A stretch of 44,611 bases of DNA from Poteriospumella lacustris (taxonomy: Eukaryota; Sar; Chrysophyceae; Chromulinales; Dinobryaceae). The notes beneath the pieces were generated by a model, which was not told where the DNA came from, did not search any database, and saw only the letters and a program-made list of their open reading frames with translations. The DNA lies in contig SMOI01000131.1 in assembly GCA_008000375.1 (NCBI GenBank), positions 1-44,611 on the forward strand, in the 5' to 3' direction. The position numbers and the translations under genes were made by a program. This document shows positions 18,003-27,931 of this stretch, piece by piece; positions within the stretch are counted from its first letter, which is position 1, and the number at the start of each line of letters is the position of its first letter.

Positions 18003-18117
18003 TTGCTTCGCGTCGCAAATCGGCTTGCTGAACTTCCTTCGGTGCTGGCAACGCTCGCTCAATGTGTTCTGCAAATACTTCTCCACCAACCACTTTATCG
18101 CGGATGTTGTTGACCAA
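18003..18117 (-). pseudogene. Remnant of the N-terminal region of the MLKL-like kinase
   Basis: The minus-strand frame reads L-V-N-N-I-R-D-K-V-V-G-G-E, then H-I-E-R-A-L-P-A-P-K-E-V-Q-Q-A. The kinase gene at 5933-8800 has L-V-R-E-I-N-V-V-R-D-E-V-A-R-G-E, then D-I-E-R-L-L-E-A-P-Q-E-V-Q-H-A at residues 150-184. The match is too ordered for chance. An upstream stop and a frame change before the ATG at 17989 separate it from the DUF285 gene. Either the DUF285 gene was once fused to this domain, or it is a leftover of another kinase copy; a splice-based link cannot be excluded. Confidence 0.7.
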
Positions 18118-18589
18118 GTGAACAAGAGGCTAAAGAGGACTTTTTCTACAGTAGTGGTAAACCATAAAAATCCTGGCTGGTCTGTCTCTCACAAAGAAAA
18201 TCAAGAAAGAAGTCGGTGAACAACTTCAGTGGGGATAAAGTGTGTCGCAGAGGTGGTCGAGAAGGCGTGTCGCATCAAACATGAACCAAAAAGTACTGGT
18301 AGGGTAAGTGTCACGATGCGGTGGATAGTTAATGGTTATGACACCAGTTGGCAGTTCAAGCAAGTCGTCGGATGTGACCAGAAGGAGGAAGAGAGTCAAT
18401 TGCTAAAAAAAAAATGAACAGGAGGTCAACAAGAAGGACATGAAGAAATAGAGAAAGAGGACGGCATGAAAACGAAGCACGGGACTTTCTTCGCACCCTC
18501 TCCCTCTCCCTCTCGGTCTGCTCCCTCTCGATCGATCTCCAATCTGCTCTCGATCCGCGCGAGTCGCTCAGTGTAGCAAATAAATTACG
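18118..18589. other. Upstream region of the 16562-17989 gene
   Basis: No gene seen. It holds a poly-A run (18406-18415), the purine-rich aaggacatgaag motif (about 18435) and a cctctccctctccctctc tract, both shared with upstream regions of other genes in the window. Confidence 0.4.
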
Positions 18590-18935
18590 CCCGAAGAATA
18601 CCAATTTCAGAAAAATTACTGACTACCACTGTTACAGGGTTGAAATGTGCCAGTTGCCTCTTTTGTACTTTGCAGTCCCACACAAATGACTGCTCTTTCT
18701 GTAAGCGTTACACAGCTGCGTTATTGGCTTTACGTCAGCTGGTCAATGTTTTCACCAGAATTGAAAGACAACGTTCTCATAAGAAGACGTGTTCAGTAGT
18801 AGTCACCTATCTACCCTCTGAAATTTAAGTTGCAGCAGGCGTGACACTGGATTAGTAAAAGTATTGTCTGGGACAAATAGCAATTTGAAACTAATGCCTT
18901 AACCTCATCACAAAATACCAACTTCTCCAATATCG
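18590..18935. repeat. Non-coding repeat R1, copy B
   Basis: Partner of 9947-10255 (see there). No coding frame; slightly longer than copy A because of small insertions. Confidence 0.8.
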
Positions 18936-19312
18936 ACAGGATGGAAACAGGTAGCAGGCAACTGTACCAGTTGCTGACACCAGCACGTCAAGGATGTGCG
19001 CACACTCGTTCTTTGCATACATGTGATTCAGGAAACCTCGTGATGTCCAAATGAAATGCTTTGATACTTTTACAAATCCGCACTTCTGCGAGACACAAAC
19101 AAACGTCAATCGCCTCAGTTGGTCAATCGCCTCAGTTAAGCAAATACGTGAGGATACATCAAACAACACAACAACAGACCGCGACGCTCGATCAAGCGTG
19201 GCGTACAGTGCAACACAGACTTGTTGATGATTGTTTTACGACTTCCCATCTGAGAAGAGTGCTTGTTTTGTATTTCGGTCACAAGTAAACCAAGTTCACT
19301 TCCTCATCGTCG
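18936..19312. other. Intergenic, no gene seen
   Basis: 3' flank of the DUF285 gene at 19313. It contains a 16-base direct repeat (gtcaatcgcctcagtt twice, about 19107-19139). No coding frame supported. Confidence 0.4.
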
Positions 19313-20053
19313 TTAATCAAACGTGGGCCAATTTAACTCCGGCTGCTGACGATAAGACGCTGCGCGCTCAAACGTACTACAATTGTTTGTCACCTTCCGA
19401 ACATCCCACCGATCCAATGGTTGGTTAAACGATGCCGCCCCAGAGAACATTTGAGACATATCGGTCACATTACTGACATCCCATCGGTCCAGTGGCTGGT
19501 TGAACGACACGGCTTCTGCAAACAGATTCGACATATCTATTACCTGGCTGACGTCCCAGTTGTCCAGTGGCTGGTTAAAGCACCGTGCGTCATAGAACAT
19601 ACAAAACATGGTCGTAACGTGACTCACATCCCAGTGGTTCAGCGGTTGGTTAAATGACGCTGCGCCAAGAAACATGTTGTTCATGTTCGTGACGCTACCG
19701 ACCCTCCAACGGTCCAGCGGCTGGTTAAACGATGAAGCCCCCGCAAAGAGATTGGACATATCGGTGACATTGCTCACGTTCCAACTGTTGATCGGCTGGT
19801 TGAACGAAGACGCCATGTCAAGCATACCAGCCATAGTGGTGACGTTGCTCATGTCCCATCGGCTTATGTCAGCATTGAAGGCGCTCTGTCCTTCGAATAG
19901 CTGTGAGGTATCTGTGACACCGCACAGGTCCCAGCCCTCTATCGGTCCGAAGTATGATTCAGCCAATTGTTGATTGTTGCACCATTGGGTAACTGCCGAC
20001 TTCAGCGAGTCGTTGCTGAATTGGTGGTCACGTACACGTTCCACAGGATCCAT
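19313..20053 (-). CDS. Short DUF285 repeat protein, 246 residues
   Basis: Intact single-exon gene from ATG 20053 (M-D-P-V-E-R-V). Header L-K-S-A-V-T-Q-W-C-N-N-Q and S-Y-F-G-P-I-E-G-W-D, then about six repeats (for example S-S-F-N-Q-P-L-D-R-W-R-V-G-S-V and A-A-S-F-N-Q-P-L-N-H-W-D). It is the most divergent of the four intact members in the window: many repeats have W-D-V-S-x-V in place of W-N-V-S-N-V. It ends with a non-repeat tail E-L-N-W-P-T-F-D. No signal peptide. Its divergence suggests it is an older member, outside the recent duplications. Confidence 0.85.
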   Translation of the reverse strand: MDPVERVRDHQFSNDSLKSAVTQWCNNQQLAESYFGPIEGWDLCGVTDTSQLFEGQSAFNADISRWDMSNVTTMAGMLDMASSFNQPINSWNVSNVTDMSNLFAGASSFNQPLDRWRVGSVTNMNNMFLGAASFNQPLNHWDVSHVTTMFCMFYDARCFNQPLDNWDVSQVIDMSNLFAEAVSFNQPLDRWDVSNVTDMSQMFSGAASFNQPLDRWDVRKVTNNCSTFERAASYRQQPELNWPTFD

Positions 20054-20385
20054 ATTCGCACATCAGTAGTACGACTAGCAGTAGCGAGAGATAGTTACAG
20101 AGGAAGAAGACATTTCAATACCGTTTGGTCTCTAGTTTACTGTGTATTCCATCTTGCAGCTGTGGTTGTTTTTCTTATCGTTCTTGTTGTTCTTCGTGTG
20201 AGACAGAGCCGACGACACGACGACGATGACGATCGACTTTCTCGTCGTTGGGCGCAACAGCAACGACAACGGACAACAAAAAGGAAACAAGAAACTTCTC
20301 ATTGCCACGCAAGTTTTCTACAGTGAAGTGTTGATCGAAACAAAACAAGAAATAGAATAAGAAGAAGCGAACACCTTTAAAAAAA
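20054..20385. other. Divergent promoter between DUF285 and secreted-protein genes
   Basis: Intergenic between two genes read outward. No gene; a cgacgacgatgacgatcgac stretch and an A-rich leader (20376-20386) just before the ATG. Confidence 0.4.
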
Positions 20386-21087
20386 ATGATGAGTCCTGCT
20401 GACACGGTGGGAAGAAGAGTGCTATTTCTTTGGTTGGTGGCAACGATGCTAGTCCTTGTCGGAGCAACGCATTCACCATCGGTAGTGACCAACATCGTTG
20501 ACCAAAGCATCATCCATGGTGAAGACTTCGATCCATTGCGACATCGCCACCACGATGGTGGGAGGAAGCCGGATGATGGTTACTCAGCGACGATCATCGC
20601 CTCGTTTGATACCCTTGACAGCAACGACAGCAGTGAAACCCGTGATACCGTCTCGGATAAAGCTCTTCCGTCTTCCATCACCACAACAGCAACGCAGTCT
20701 CCTATCCCACGACCAGGAAATGTGAAAAACTATCGCTATCAGTACGTCAACGATGGGTCGGTCGTCTTCCGATCGTACGGCAACGATTCCACCTGCACTG
20801 GACCAGCACTGTCCACCACTACTCTCCCATTGAACATCTGTCAAGGCAGTACCGATGTAGGGGCCAGTGGCTCTACAATGAGCACGTTGCTGGTCTCGCA
20901 GCATCGGAAGACGAAAGCCACCACGTGGACCGTGATCACCAGTGTCTACGAGGACGCGGACTGTGTGCAACTGCATCATGCTCACGTCTATGGACAATAT
21001 TCGTTCCTGAGTACCTGTCATCTTCCGGCTAAAGCAGAAGCAGACCCTTCACAAGAGTACTTGGTCATAGACGTGGTTCGGGAGTAA
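20386..21087 (+). CDS. Secreted protein of unknown function, 233 residues
   Basis: ATG at 20386 (a second ATG follows directly). Residues 10-27 form a clear signal peptide (R-R-V-L-F-L-W-L-V-A-T-M-L-V-L-V-G-A). Residues 30-105 are low in structure, rich in D, S and T. The C-terminal domain (about 110-233) has a few cysteines (C-T-G-P, then N-I-C-Q, D-A-D-C-V, S-T-C-H), so one or two disulfides are likely, and ends E-Y-L-V-I-D-V-V-R-E. Two N-x-[ST] sites are present. I recognise no family. A truncated duplicate lies at 4845-5106, so the gene belongs to a multi-copy set. Export from the cell or placement in the endomembrane system is expected. Confidence 0.8.
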   Translation: MMSPADTVGRRVLFLWLVATMLVLVGATHSPSVVTNIVDQSIIHGEDFDPLRHRHHDGGRKPDDGYSATIIASFDTLDSNDSSETRDTVSDKALPSSITTTATQSPIPRPGNVKNYRYQYVNDGSVVFRSYGNDSTCTGPALSTTTLPLNICQGSTDVGASGSTMSTLLVSQHRKTKATTWTVITSVYEDADCVQLHHAHVYGQYSFLSTCHLPAKAEADPSQEYLVIDVVRE

Positions 21088-22117
21088 ACGGACCACGCAC
21101 CCGTCAGAACGGAGGTGGTGATGAACAAATGCTCCTTATCATCGGGGGCGGGTGTGGGTGGTTTAACAAGTCACCTGCATCTGTAGGCTACTGAATCATG
21201 ATATCTGTGGTTCTCGTTATGTGTCAAACCTGTCTGTCTGTTTGTCTGTGGACAACAACACACCACGTTCAGATGCGGTACCCGACCCGATCGTGCATCG
21301 GTCATGACCCGCACGTAGCCACAGCGGTGAATCAGCTGCAGCGAAAACAACATGACATGTGTGACCTGACCAAATTAATTTCACAACGGACCACTGTGAT
21401 AGCCCATTACACACCGACAACACACCGATACCACACCGATAACACACAAACGATAACATACAACGATGACCCCGCCACGCAAAGAACAGAAACGTAAACA
21501 TCAACGAAATGTAACAGGGGGGGGGGGGGAAGCACCGCGGTAGCCGAAGATATCCAACAATCTGTATCGTACATATACCACACGGAACTGGTCATGACCA
21601 GCAGCTGGTGTTGCAGTAGTGATGGGCACGGCAGGAGAGACGGAGACGACTGCCGCGAGATGGTTCTCCCACGCAGCATCGACCCAGGGAACAGAGATTG
21701 CACGACCTATGCACGAGTATTCTACAGTTTTTGCAGGACCGGCACCAATGAAGATGGACAGAGTGGATGTCGCAAACGCAAGTCATAAAAGCAAGTGGAA
21801 AAATCCAAAACAACCAAATATCCCCAGTGGAAGTCACGTTAACCGCTGAGAGAGTGAGCGTGTCTGTGTATGTGTGCCAGAATAAAAAGAATGAAAAGAA
21901 TAAAAAGAAAAGCAAAGAAAAGAGGGGAAAGCAAAATACCAAAGTGTGGGAAGCATTCAGACCACCGTCGTGTTCGAGCCAAGCATGGCACAACCGCCAA
22001 GCAAAACCGCGCAAGAAGCACATTCAACCGAATGGAGACCTCAACAGGCAGGTACACCAAGAGATAGCAACACACAGCCGCTCTGACTACTAGCGCCAAC
22101 GTTCCGAAGGCAAGTCA
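21088..22117. other. Long intergenic region, 3' flank of glycosyltransferase copy 1
   Basis: No gene supported, although frames with biased composition exist at 21600-21850. There is a G12 run at 21519-21530 and an A/G-rich stretch at 21880-21945. From about 21960 to 22090 the DNA is shared with 30665-30915 (gttcgagccaa-catgg, caacaggcaggta, gagatagcaacacacagccg), the 3' flank of glycosyltransferase copy 3. Confidence 0.45.
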
Positions 22118-24047
22118 CTATTTCGTACTATAGCGCTTCATCATCGACTGCCAGCCCGCCATCGCTTCAATCGCCTGTCTCAGCTCTGTGGTAGAGGCGG
22201 CAGGACTGGCGATGTCTTGTATGACCATGTCAATCTACAGTACAACATCCTCATGATGAGACAAACAGTGTGGTGGGTCCACCAGATACAACGACACTTA
22301 CGTGATACACCTGTCCATAGTCCTTGTTCGCCACTATCGATAGATCTCGCATGAAATAGCCGTCCACCTCCGTGGGCAGGCGATGGCGATGAGCCTCGTC
22401 GGATGGGAAGACTTCGGCCAACACCTGATGCAACGATGGAGGCAAGGAGAGTGGGGATGGGACATAGTTGCTGCCCTGCGAGGTCGCGCTAGTTCTGGTC
22501 TGAGGAGTGTTCCCCGTTGTGGTGGTACCTTTCCCAGTGGCAGCGTGTCGCGAGGGGCGGACGTTGTTGTTGTGGGATTCTGCGGGTGAATGGAGAGATG
22601 GATCACGCGCCCGGGAGGTGCGAGATGTCGTGCGTGATACGGTATGATGCAGGGTTTGCATATCCTGTTGGGCAAATCGACTTGCCCCTTCCGAAGGTGG
22701 TCCATTTCCTCCTGATCGTGGTGGTCTGGGAAGAGAAGGATTACGAGTGACGGCGGTACGTCCCACGACAGGTTTCCCTTGATTCACGGAAGGTCCCTGT
22801 GGAACGATTCGTGGCGGAGTAGCCTGCACAGATTGAAAGGGTACGGGGGATCCACGCAAGTACCGAGACACCTGAGAGCCATTCGATGATTGACCGAAGT
22901 CAATACCGGTTCGACCTTGAGCAGGGGCCGCAACGATGGGATGTGTATCCACTAGTGCTTCCACATGCTCCCGCAATGTCGCAATCGATTGATTCATCGC
23001 ATGTAGCAGGACTGCAAACTCGTGCAGGACCTGGGTATCATTCACCGATGTGTTCCCGGGGATACCATTGGGTCCTAGGCCATACGCCATGTTCGGAATA
23101 CTCCCGAACGGGAGTAACAACTTCTCTTTCCGCAAATCCAGCTCTTTCTCATACGCTCGGAAATACGTACTGTGACAATGGTTTACGAACATCGGACCGC
23201 TCGCAGGAGGTACCGACCCACATGTCCCACGATAGAATTGAGGTTCTGGCAACAAGTACAAGCGCCACGGAGACTCTTTCTTAGATACCACCGATTGACT
23301 GCTGAATGACAGCTCGGTCCGATATGCCGTTGGCTTCGAGACGAACTTGTCAATCATACGACCACGAATCCAGTCATTGATTTGAGCTTGTCCATAGCCG
23401 CCATGTTCCGCGATATGGCGCGGCAATCTCATGTCAAACATCGCCCACAGGCCATTGCAGATACGCTCCGAGCTGTTGTACTCATCTCGTTGGAACGCGG
23501 CTGCATAACGGCCTGTCTCATACAACCGCAGCAGCTCCGGCAACGGATTGCGAACGAAAAACGCGTCTACATCTGCATACACAATCACATCCCATTGTCG
23601 CGTCTCCGCTAAACCTTGCAGCATCAACATGCGACGCACATTGGGGTACGTGACGCTGAACTTGAATCGCGTGTCATTGTTGTCCTTCTTGAAGCCCGGA
23701 ATATCGTGCAAATACGAGCAGGGCAACAGACCCGCTAGCAATTGCATGGCGTAGCTGTCCACATGTAAACGTTGGCTGTCGCGATTATTCAACGGCATAC
23801 ATCCCACCGCCAGATTGAGAGAATAGCGAGAGGTATCGACTTCTGCCACCACCGAATGGAGGAACCACATCATCCAGGTACCAAATATGGGGCCGTTGTA
23901 CCGAGGATCAACGGTCGTCACAAACAGGACGCGAGTTGCATTCACCTTTTTCTCATCAGGAGGTGGTCCCAATCCAGTGGATGAGAAACAAGGACAATAC
24001 GCCAACAAGCCAATCAACCACAGAAGAACGAGTTGTGAAAGAAGCAT
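22118..24047 (-). CDS. Secretory glycosyltransferase-like protein, copy 1 (620 residues, two exons)
   Basis: Exon 1 runs 24047-22302 and exon 2 runs 22234-22118, with a 67-base intron 22235-22301 (donor GTAAGT, acceptor CTGTAG, phase 0). Residues 1-22 are a signal peptide or anchor (L-V-L-L-W-L-I-G-L-L). The catalytic-like part holds V-I-V-Y-A-D159-V-D161-A-F-F-V-R, the D-x-D metal/nucleotide-sugar motif of GT-A fold glycosyltransferases, in a context like the nucleotide-diphospho-sugar transferase (GT77-like) group. Conserved cysteines and G-G-Y-G-Q-A-Q-I-N-D-W follow. Residues 350-550 are low-complexity (S, T, P, R), and the tail ends in a helix coded partly by exon 2. Acting in ER/Golgi on secreted glycans is the expected role; donor and acceptor are unknown. 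First of three tandem copies. Confidence 0.85.
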
Positions 24048-24933
24048 TCTTCTATCTCGTTATTGAATGATTATCTCCTAAGAAGTTCCGCCTCCAACGC
24101 TGTCACTTGGTAAACGACTGTGAACGAAACCAGTTCGAAGTGACGACGTAGTTCCAACCTTTGGATACTTCGATTGTTAAAACTTGAAAAAAGCCCCAAA
24201 TAAAAGAATGGACATGAAACATGAAGACCAAGGAAACGAAGTTGCACACGCGAGCTGCTGCTTCTGTGCCTGCTGCAGAAGAGAAGAAAACACTGAAAAT
24301 GCGCGAAAGGTTGAATAATAAAAGATCTGAGGCTGAACTGTTCAAGTTTTCAGAAGTACTGCCTGACTGCGTACAGCTGAACTGCGGCGCGCAAGGACCC
24401 AAACGCTCAGGCCTTGGCTGGGTCTGAGTGAGTGTGCACACTTTGCCCACAGAAAGTTTGCAACGGTTAATTTGCAATTTTTACATATTAAGTCTGCTAA
24501 TTTAGAGATTTTTGGAGAATTTTCCGAGAATTTTAGGTAAAATCCGAGAATAAATCGAGAATCCAACCCGAGAATTTTAGGGCCAACGGAAAAGAATATT
24601 ACGCAAAACCTAAGCCCACTTCCAAGCATCCAGCAGCAGGTACTGTAGGTACCTCCCCCGCGCGACCCCCGCCGACAGGCCGGACAGTTCACCCGTAACT
24701 AAAGACTCGTCTGTGGCGATCGTGCCTTAACTTAGCGGTGGTCAGGTGCTGTAGTGGGAGACGCGACGACGACGACGACGACGACGACGGTCGCGCTCCG
24801 CCGGCGCTGCGGAGCCTGCTCTGCTGACGATGGCAAACTGACAACAACGTGATGGCTCTTGGCCTGCGGAGGCCAGAATGTTTTTCAAACGTCTCTGGAT
24901 TTGTGCCTATATCTCTTGGGTGAAGAAACAACG
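24048..24933. other. Divergent region between glycosyltransferase 1 and the importin-like gene
   Basis: No gene. 24060-24240 is homologous to the upstream regions of copies 2 and 3 (gaagtgacgacgtagttccaacctttgg; ggacatgaaacatgaaga). 24490-24580 has four or five copies of a degenerate c-c-g-a-g-a-a-t-t-t-t motif. 24764-24789 is a (GAC)n run. Confidence 0.5.
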
Positions 24934-26346
24934 ATGGCGGAGTTGGTGTCGATAACCGATGGAGGAAGCGACGCCGAGTTGGAGAAGCATATCACTGCGC
25001 TCTTCAACGAGGATACCGCCCTACAATCCGCCGCTGTGGTGTATTTTCGGCAACTAGTGTCACCGGAACAACAATCCACACAAGTGTCCCTTTGTGAGCG
25101 ACACGTCATCGATCGGTTGGTGGACATTCTGCGGAAGAGCGATCCGCTGGTACGTGGCGTCGTTTCTGTTTGTCGCCTCCTGTCAACCATGTTCCACTGA
25201 CCGTGTGTGTCCATGTAGAGCTTGCGACGAGATACAGCACAGACATTGGGCGATCTCATCCTCGCGTCTGACTTCGTCGCCGACGCGGCGGTGAGTGGAG
25301 GGGCGGTGCCGGTGCTGATCGAGATGGTCCAGTCGACGGACGCAGGGCTGTGTCTGCACGCTCTCTTTGCCATCACCAATCTGGCTGGAAACAACACCCA
25401 GTATCGCGATGTATTCCTGGCCTCCGATGTCTTCGGTGGGCTACGCGGCCTCCTGACGAGGTTCCCGACGAGTGCCACGATGGCGTATGAACTGTCGTGG
25501 GCCGTCTCCAACCTGTGTCACGGGAAGCCCGCGCCGCCATTGGACGTTCTTCTCCCCGCCTTGCCGATATTGAACGAGTTGTTCGACTCGCAGTCGCGAC
25601 ACGATACGCTGGTCAACGTGTTCCACGCGTTTGCCTCCATCACGGACAAGTCGGACGTCGCACGGATCGAGGCCGTTCGTCGCCTGGGCGTCTTACCACG
25701 CATTATCCAGTGTCTGTACGCCACGGAATCACCCGACCTCCAGCAGAATGCGCTGAAGGTGGTGGGTCACTTCTCGGCGGGCAACGATCTGCACGTCCAG
25801 CTGCTCCTCCACCAGAAGGTGGAGGAAGGACTGGCCATGTTGCTGCGGCACCCCAACGCCGTCGTGCAAGCCGATGCCTGTTGGACCCTCTCCAATCTCC
25901 TCACGGCTCCCGCGGACAGCGTGCAGCACCTGCTGGACGTCGTCCCGTCGTTGATTCCGCTTGCCACGTCGTCGTCGGGTGAGAAGAAAGTGCGCAAACA
26001 AGCGCTGTGGGCCGTCGCCAATGCCGTCAGCGCCGCCACACCAGCGCGGCTCCCGCGTCTCATCGCCCAGGACGTCTTGTCCGTGTTTTGCGCGGTGCTG
26101 CGTGACGTGGAAGACGACGATGTCGACGAGCAAATGGTGTCGTTGGCGCTGGAGGGCGTGGACATCCTGTTGACCAAGCTGCAGCAACCCCCCGTCGACG
26201 ACGAGGCGCTCTTCGCCACCGTGCGAACCCGGCTGTCCGACCCAGAGAACGGTATCGTGCTGGATCTGACCGATCTGATCCAGTACTGCGAGGTCGTGGA
26301 GTTGCAACAGCGAGCCGCACGTTTGTGGCTGCGCTATTTTCAGTGA
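24934..26346 (+). CDS. Importin-alpha-like ARM-repeat protein lacking the IBB domain (447 residues, two exons)
   Basis: Exon 1 is 24934-25149, exon 2 is 25219-26346, with a 69-base intron 25150-25218 (GTACGT...ATGTAG, phase 0; unspliced it hits a TGA). The first in-frame ATG is 24934 (MAELVSITDG). About nine ARM repeats follow, with importin-alpha signatures: E-L-S-W-A-V-S-N-L-C-H-G-K-P-A-P-P, A-L-K-V-V-G-H-F-S-A-G-N-D, A-C-W-T-L-S-N-L-L, and K-Q-A-L-W-A-V-A-N-A. These include Trp/Asn pairs of the kind that bind nuclear localisation signals; several are substituted (V-G-H-F for the usual V-G-N-I). No basic importin-beta-binding N-terminus is present. A normal importin-alpha is about 520-550 residues. 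It may be a divergent paralogue without importin-beta binding, or have an unseen upstream exon. Confidence 0.85.
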
Positions 26347-26591
26347 AACGAGACAGCGATACACGTCGTCTCTATCGAGGTGTTGGGACCCACACGCCAC
26401 GTGGCCATTCGCTATGGTCTCTTGTCTCTTGTCTCCTGTCTCCGTCTCTTGTCTCCTGTCTCCTGTCTCTTGTTGTGTTCTTATCTGTTACAATTCCTTA
26501 CGCCACATGCACTGTGCCTCTTTGGACGACGAACTGGTCACCGCGGCTGTCGCTGCTGGCTGTCATATTGCCACCCCCCCCCGCTACCACT

Positions 26592-26756
26592 GTAGAACCG
26601 TACTCCACCCCCTCCCTCCCATACGTGCAGGACACGTCTTTGCTTTTCCCGCTCTATCGTAATACGTGTAACTCTCTAAGTAGAACCGTACCCCCTCTTC
26701 ATATACGTGCAGGATACGTCTTTGCGTTTCTGCTCTTCTAAATCGTGTAACTCTGT
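26592..26756 (+). repeat. Two tandem units of about 80 bases
   Basis: Unit 1 (26592-26679) and unit 2 (26680-26756) share gtagaaccgta, tacgtgcagga-acgtctttgc and cgtgtaactct in order, with scattered differences. Located in the 3' flank of the importin-like gene. Confidence 0.75.
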
Positions 26757-27377
26757 GATGGGTCTGTATAGAAACGATTTTGCCTATCGCAGAGACACCT
26801 TCTGGTCTACAATGCCTTGGATCTGCGTCGGTGGCAACCGCGGTCTTGTCTATTTACAATGCCACCTAGGTATACTATAGTATGTATAGTTAATAATTCA
26901 AGTAATCAATAATTAATTAAGATACGTTGAATAGTTTCATTTACGTTGACTTTACGTTAAAGTTTAAGAAAAACACTGATACAACCATGTCATGTCGAGA
27001 ATCACAAAAAATAAGCTCTAGGAAGAGGGTGGTGCAATTCGGTTTGTAGAAAAATGAGGACATTTGTTGTCTTTCCGAAGTTGTTGTTGTCCTCCGAAGT
27101 CAGCATCCCCGGACAAAAGAGGATAATTTCTATTTTTATTGATACAGATGCAGAGCAAAAAATGCAAGGAAACGATTGCAAATGCGCTGCTCGAAAACAA
27201 GTTCCACATTGAGATCTATCGCCCCAACTCCGCCCCATTTTGGACGACACTTTTTCTATGAATTTGGCATCGTTGTAAGTCCATCTTTCTGAAAACAACA
27301 GGCAAAAGTAAGAGCTTACTGATGTTCTATTTGTTTTCACCTGCGCAGATAAACAAAGCCCCCCCCCCCTCCTACGC

Positions 27378-27468
27378 AGACAACTACATCTGCGCACCCC
27401 GTCGTCTCCCATCGCTCTCATTCCCGCGGGGGTTCGCCGTATCGATCACCACTTACTCCATAGCCTTT
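27378..27468 (+). repeat. Dispersed repeat R2, copy A
   Basis: Shares tgcgcaccccg-cg-ctcccat, atcgctctcattcc and gtatcgatcacca with 38488-38590, in the same order and orientation. Non-coding in both places as far as I can see. Confidence 0.75.
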
Positions 27469-27931
27469 GGACAACAACTGCAAGTGAATACGATAAGAAC
27501 TTATCGAAAGTAACGAAGACAGTTTACAGGGAACAAAAGACGGCATGACCTCTGCACGCAAAACTCTACTGTGTCAGAAGCAGCGCACGGAACTTGAACG
27601 TGCGCAAATCCTTAAACGATTCAAACGCGAAAAAAAAAGACGCATAAAAAAACTGAACAAAAAAAGGAAATCAAAAAGGAAAAAATCAGTGAATGACAAA
27701 TATACCCTGCGACAGATGGAGACAAGCATTTGAACACAGCAAACAATGGCAAAACAAAACATTGTTTGGTACCAACCACCGGTGCCAACAACACTATCGA
27801 TGTGTTGGGAAATCAAACAAAAGGATTGGTTGTACATATGAACGTCAAATATGTCTCATGAAAGACATCATGTCTCGAACAGAGAAGGTGAAACTTTATA
27901 ATTGAACCATGATTGGACGATCCCGCGGTGA

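Larger units (their letters stand above)
26347..27931. other. Long intergenic region, no gene supported
   Basis: Begins with a (ctcctgtct)n-like tract (26420-26475) and the tandem duplication 26592-26756, then an AT-rich stretch (26860-27000). 27330-27480 includes the repeat shared with 38.5 kb. 27545-27740 codes for a very lysine-rich frame that looks like simple A-rich sequence. The 3' part flanks glycosyltransferase copy 2. A minus-strand frame at 27002-27421 has no recognised features. Confidence 0.4.

Noticed and set aside
21592-22023. Minus-strand hydrophobic frame resembling a membrane protein
   Set aside because: The F/L-rich part is the complement of an A/G-rich low-complexity tract at 21880-21945; the rest is not conserved in the related flank at 30.7 kb.
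27545-27733. Very basic frame (K/R-rich) that could look like a ribosomal or nuclear protein
   Set aside because: It is coded by an A-rich low-complexity stretch, has no family resemblance, and lies in the flank of the duplicated glycosyltransferase unit.
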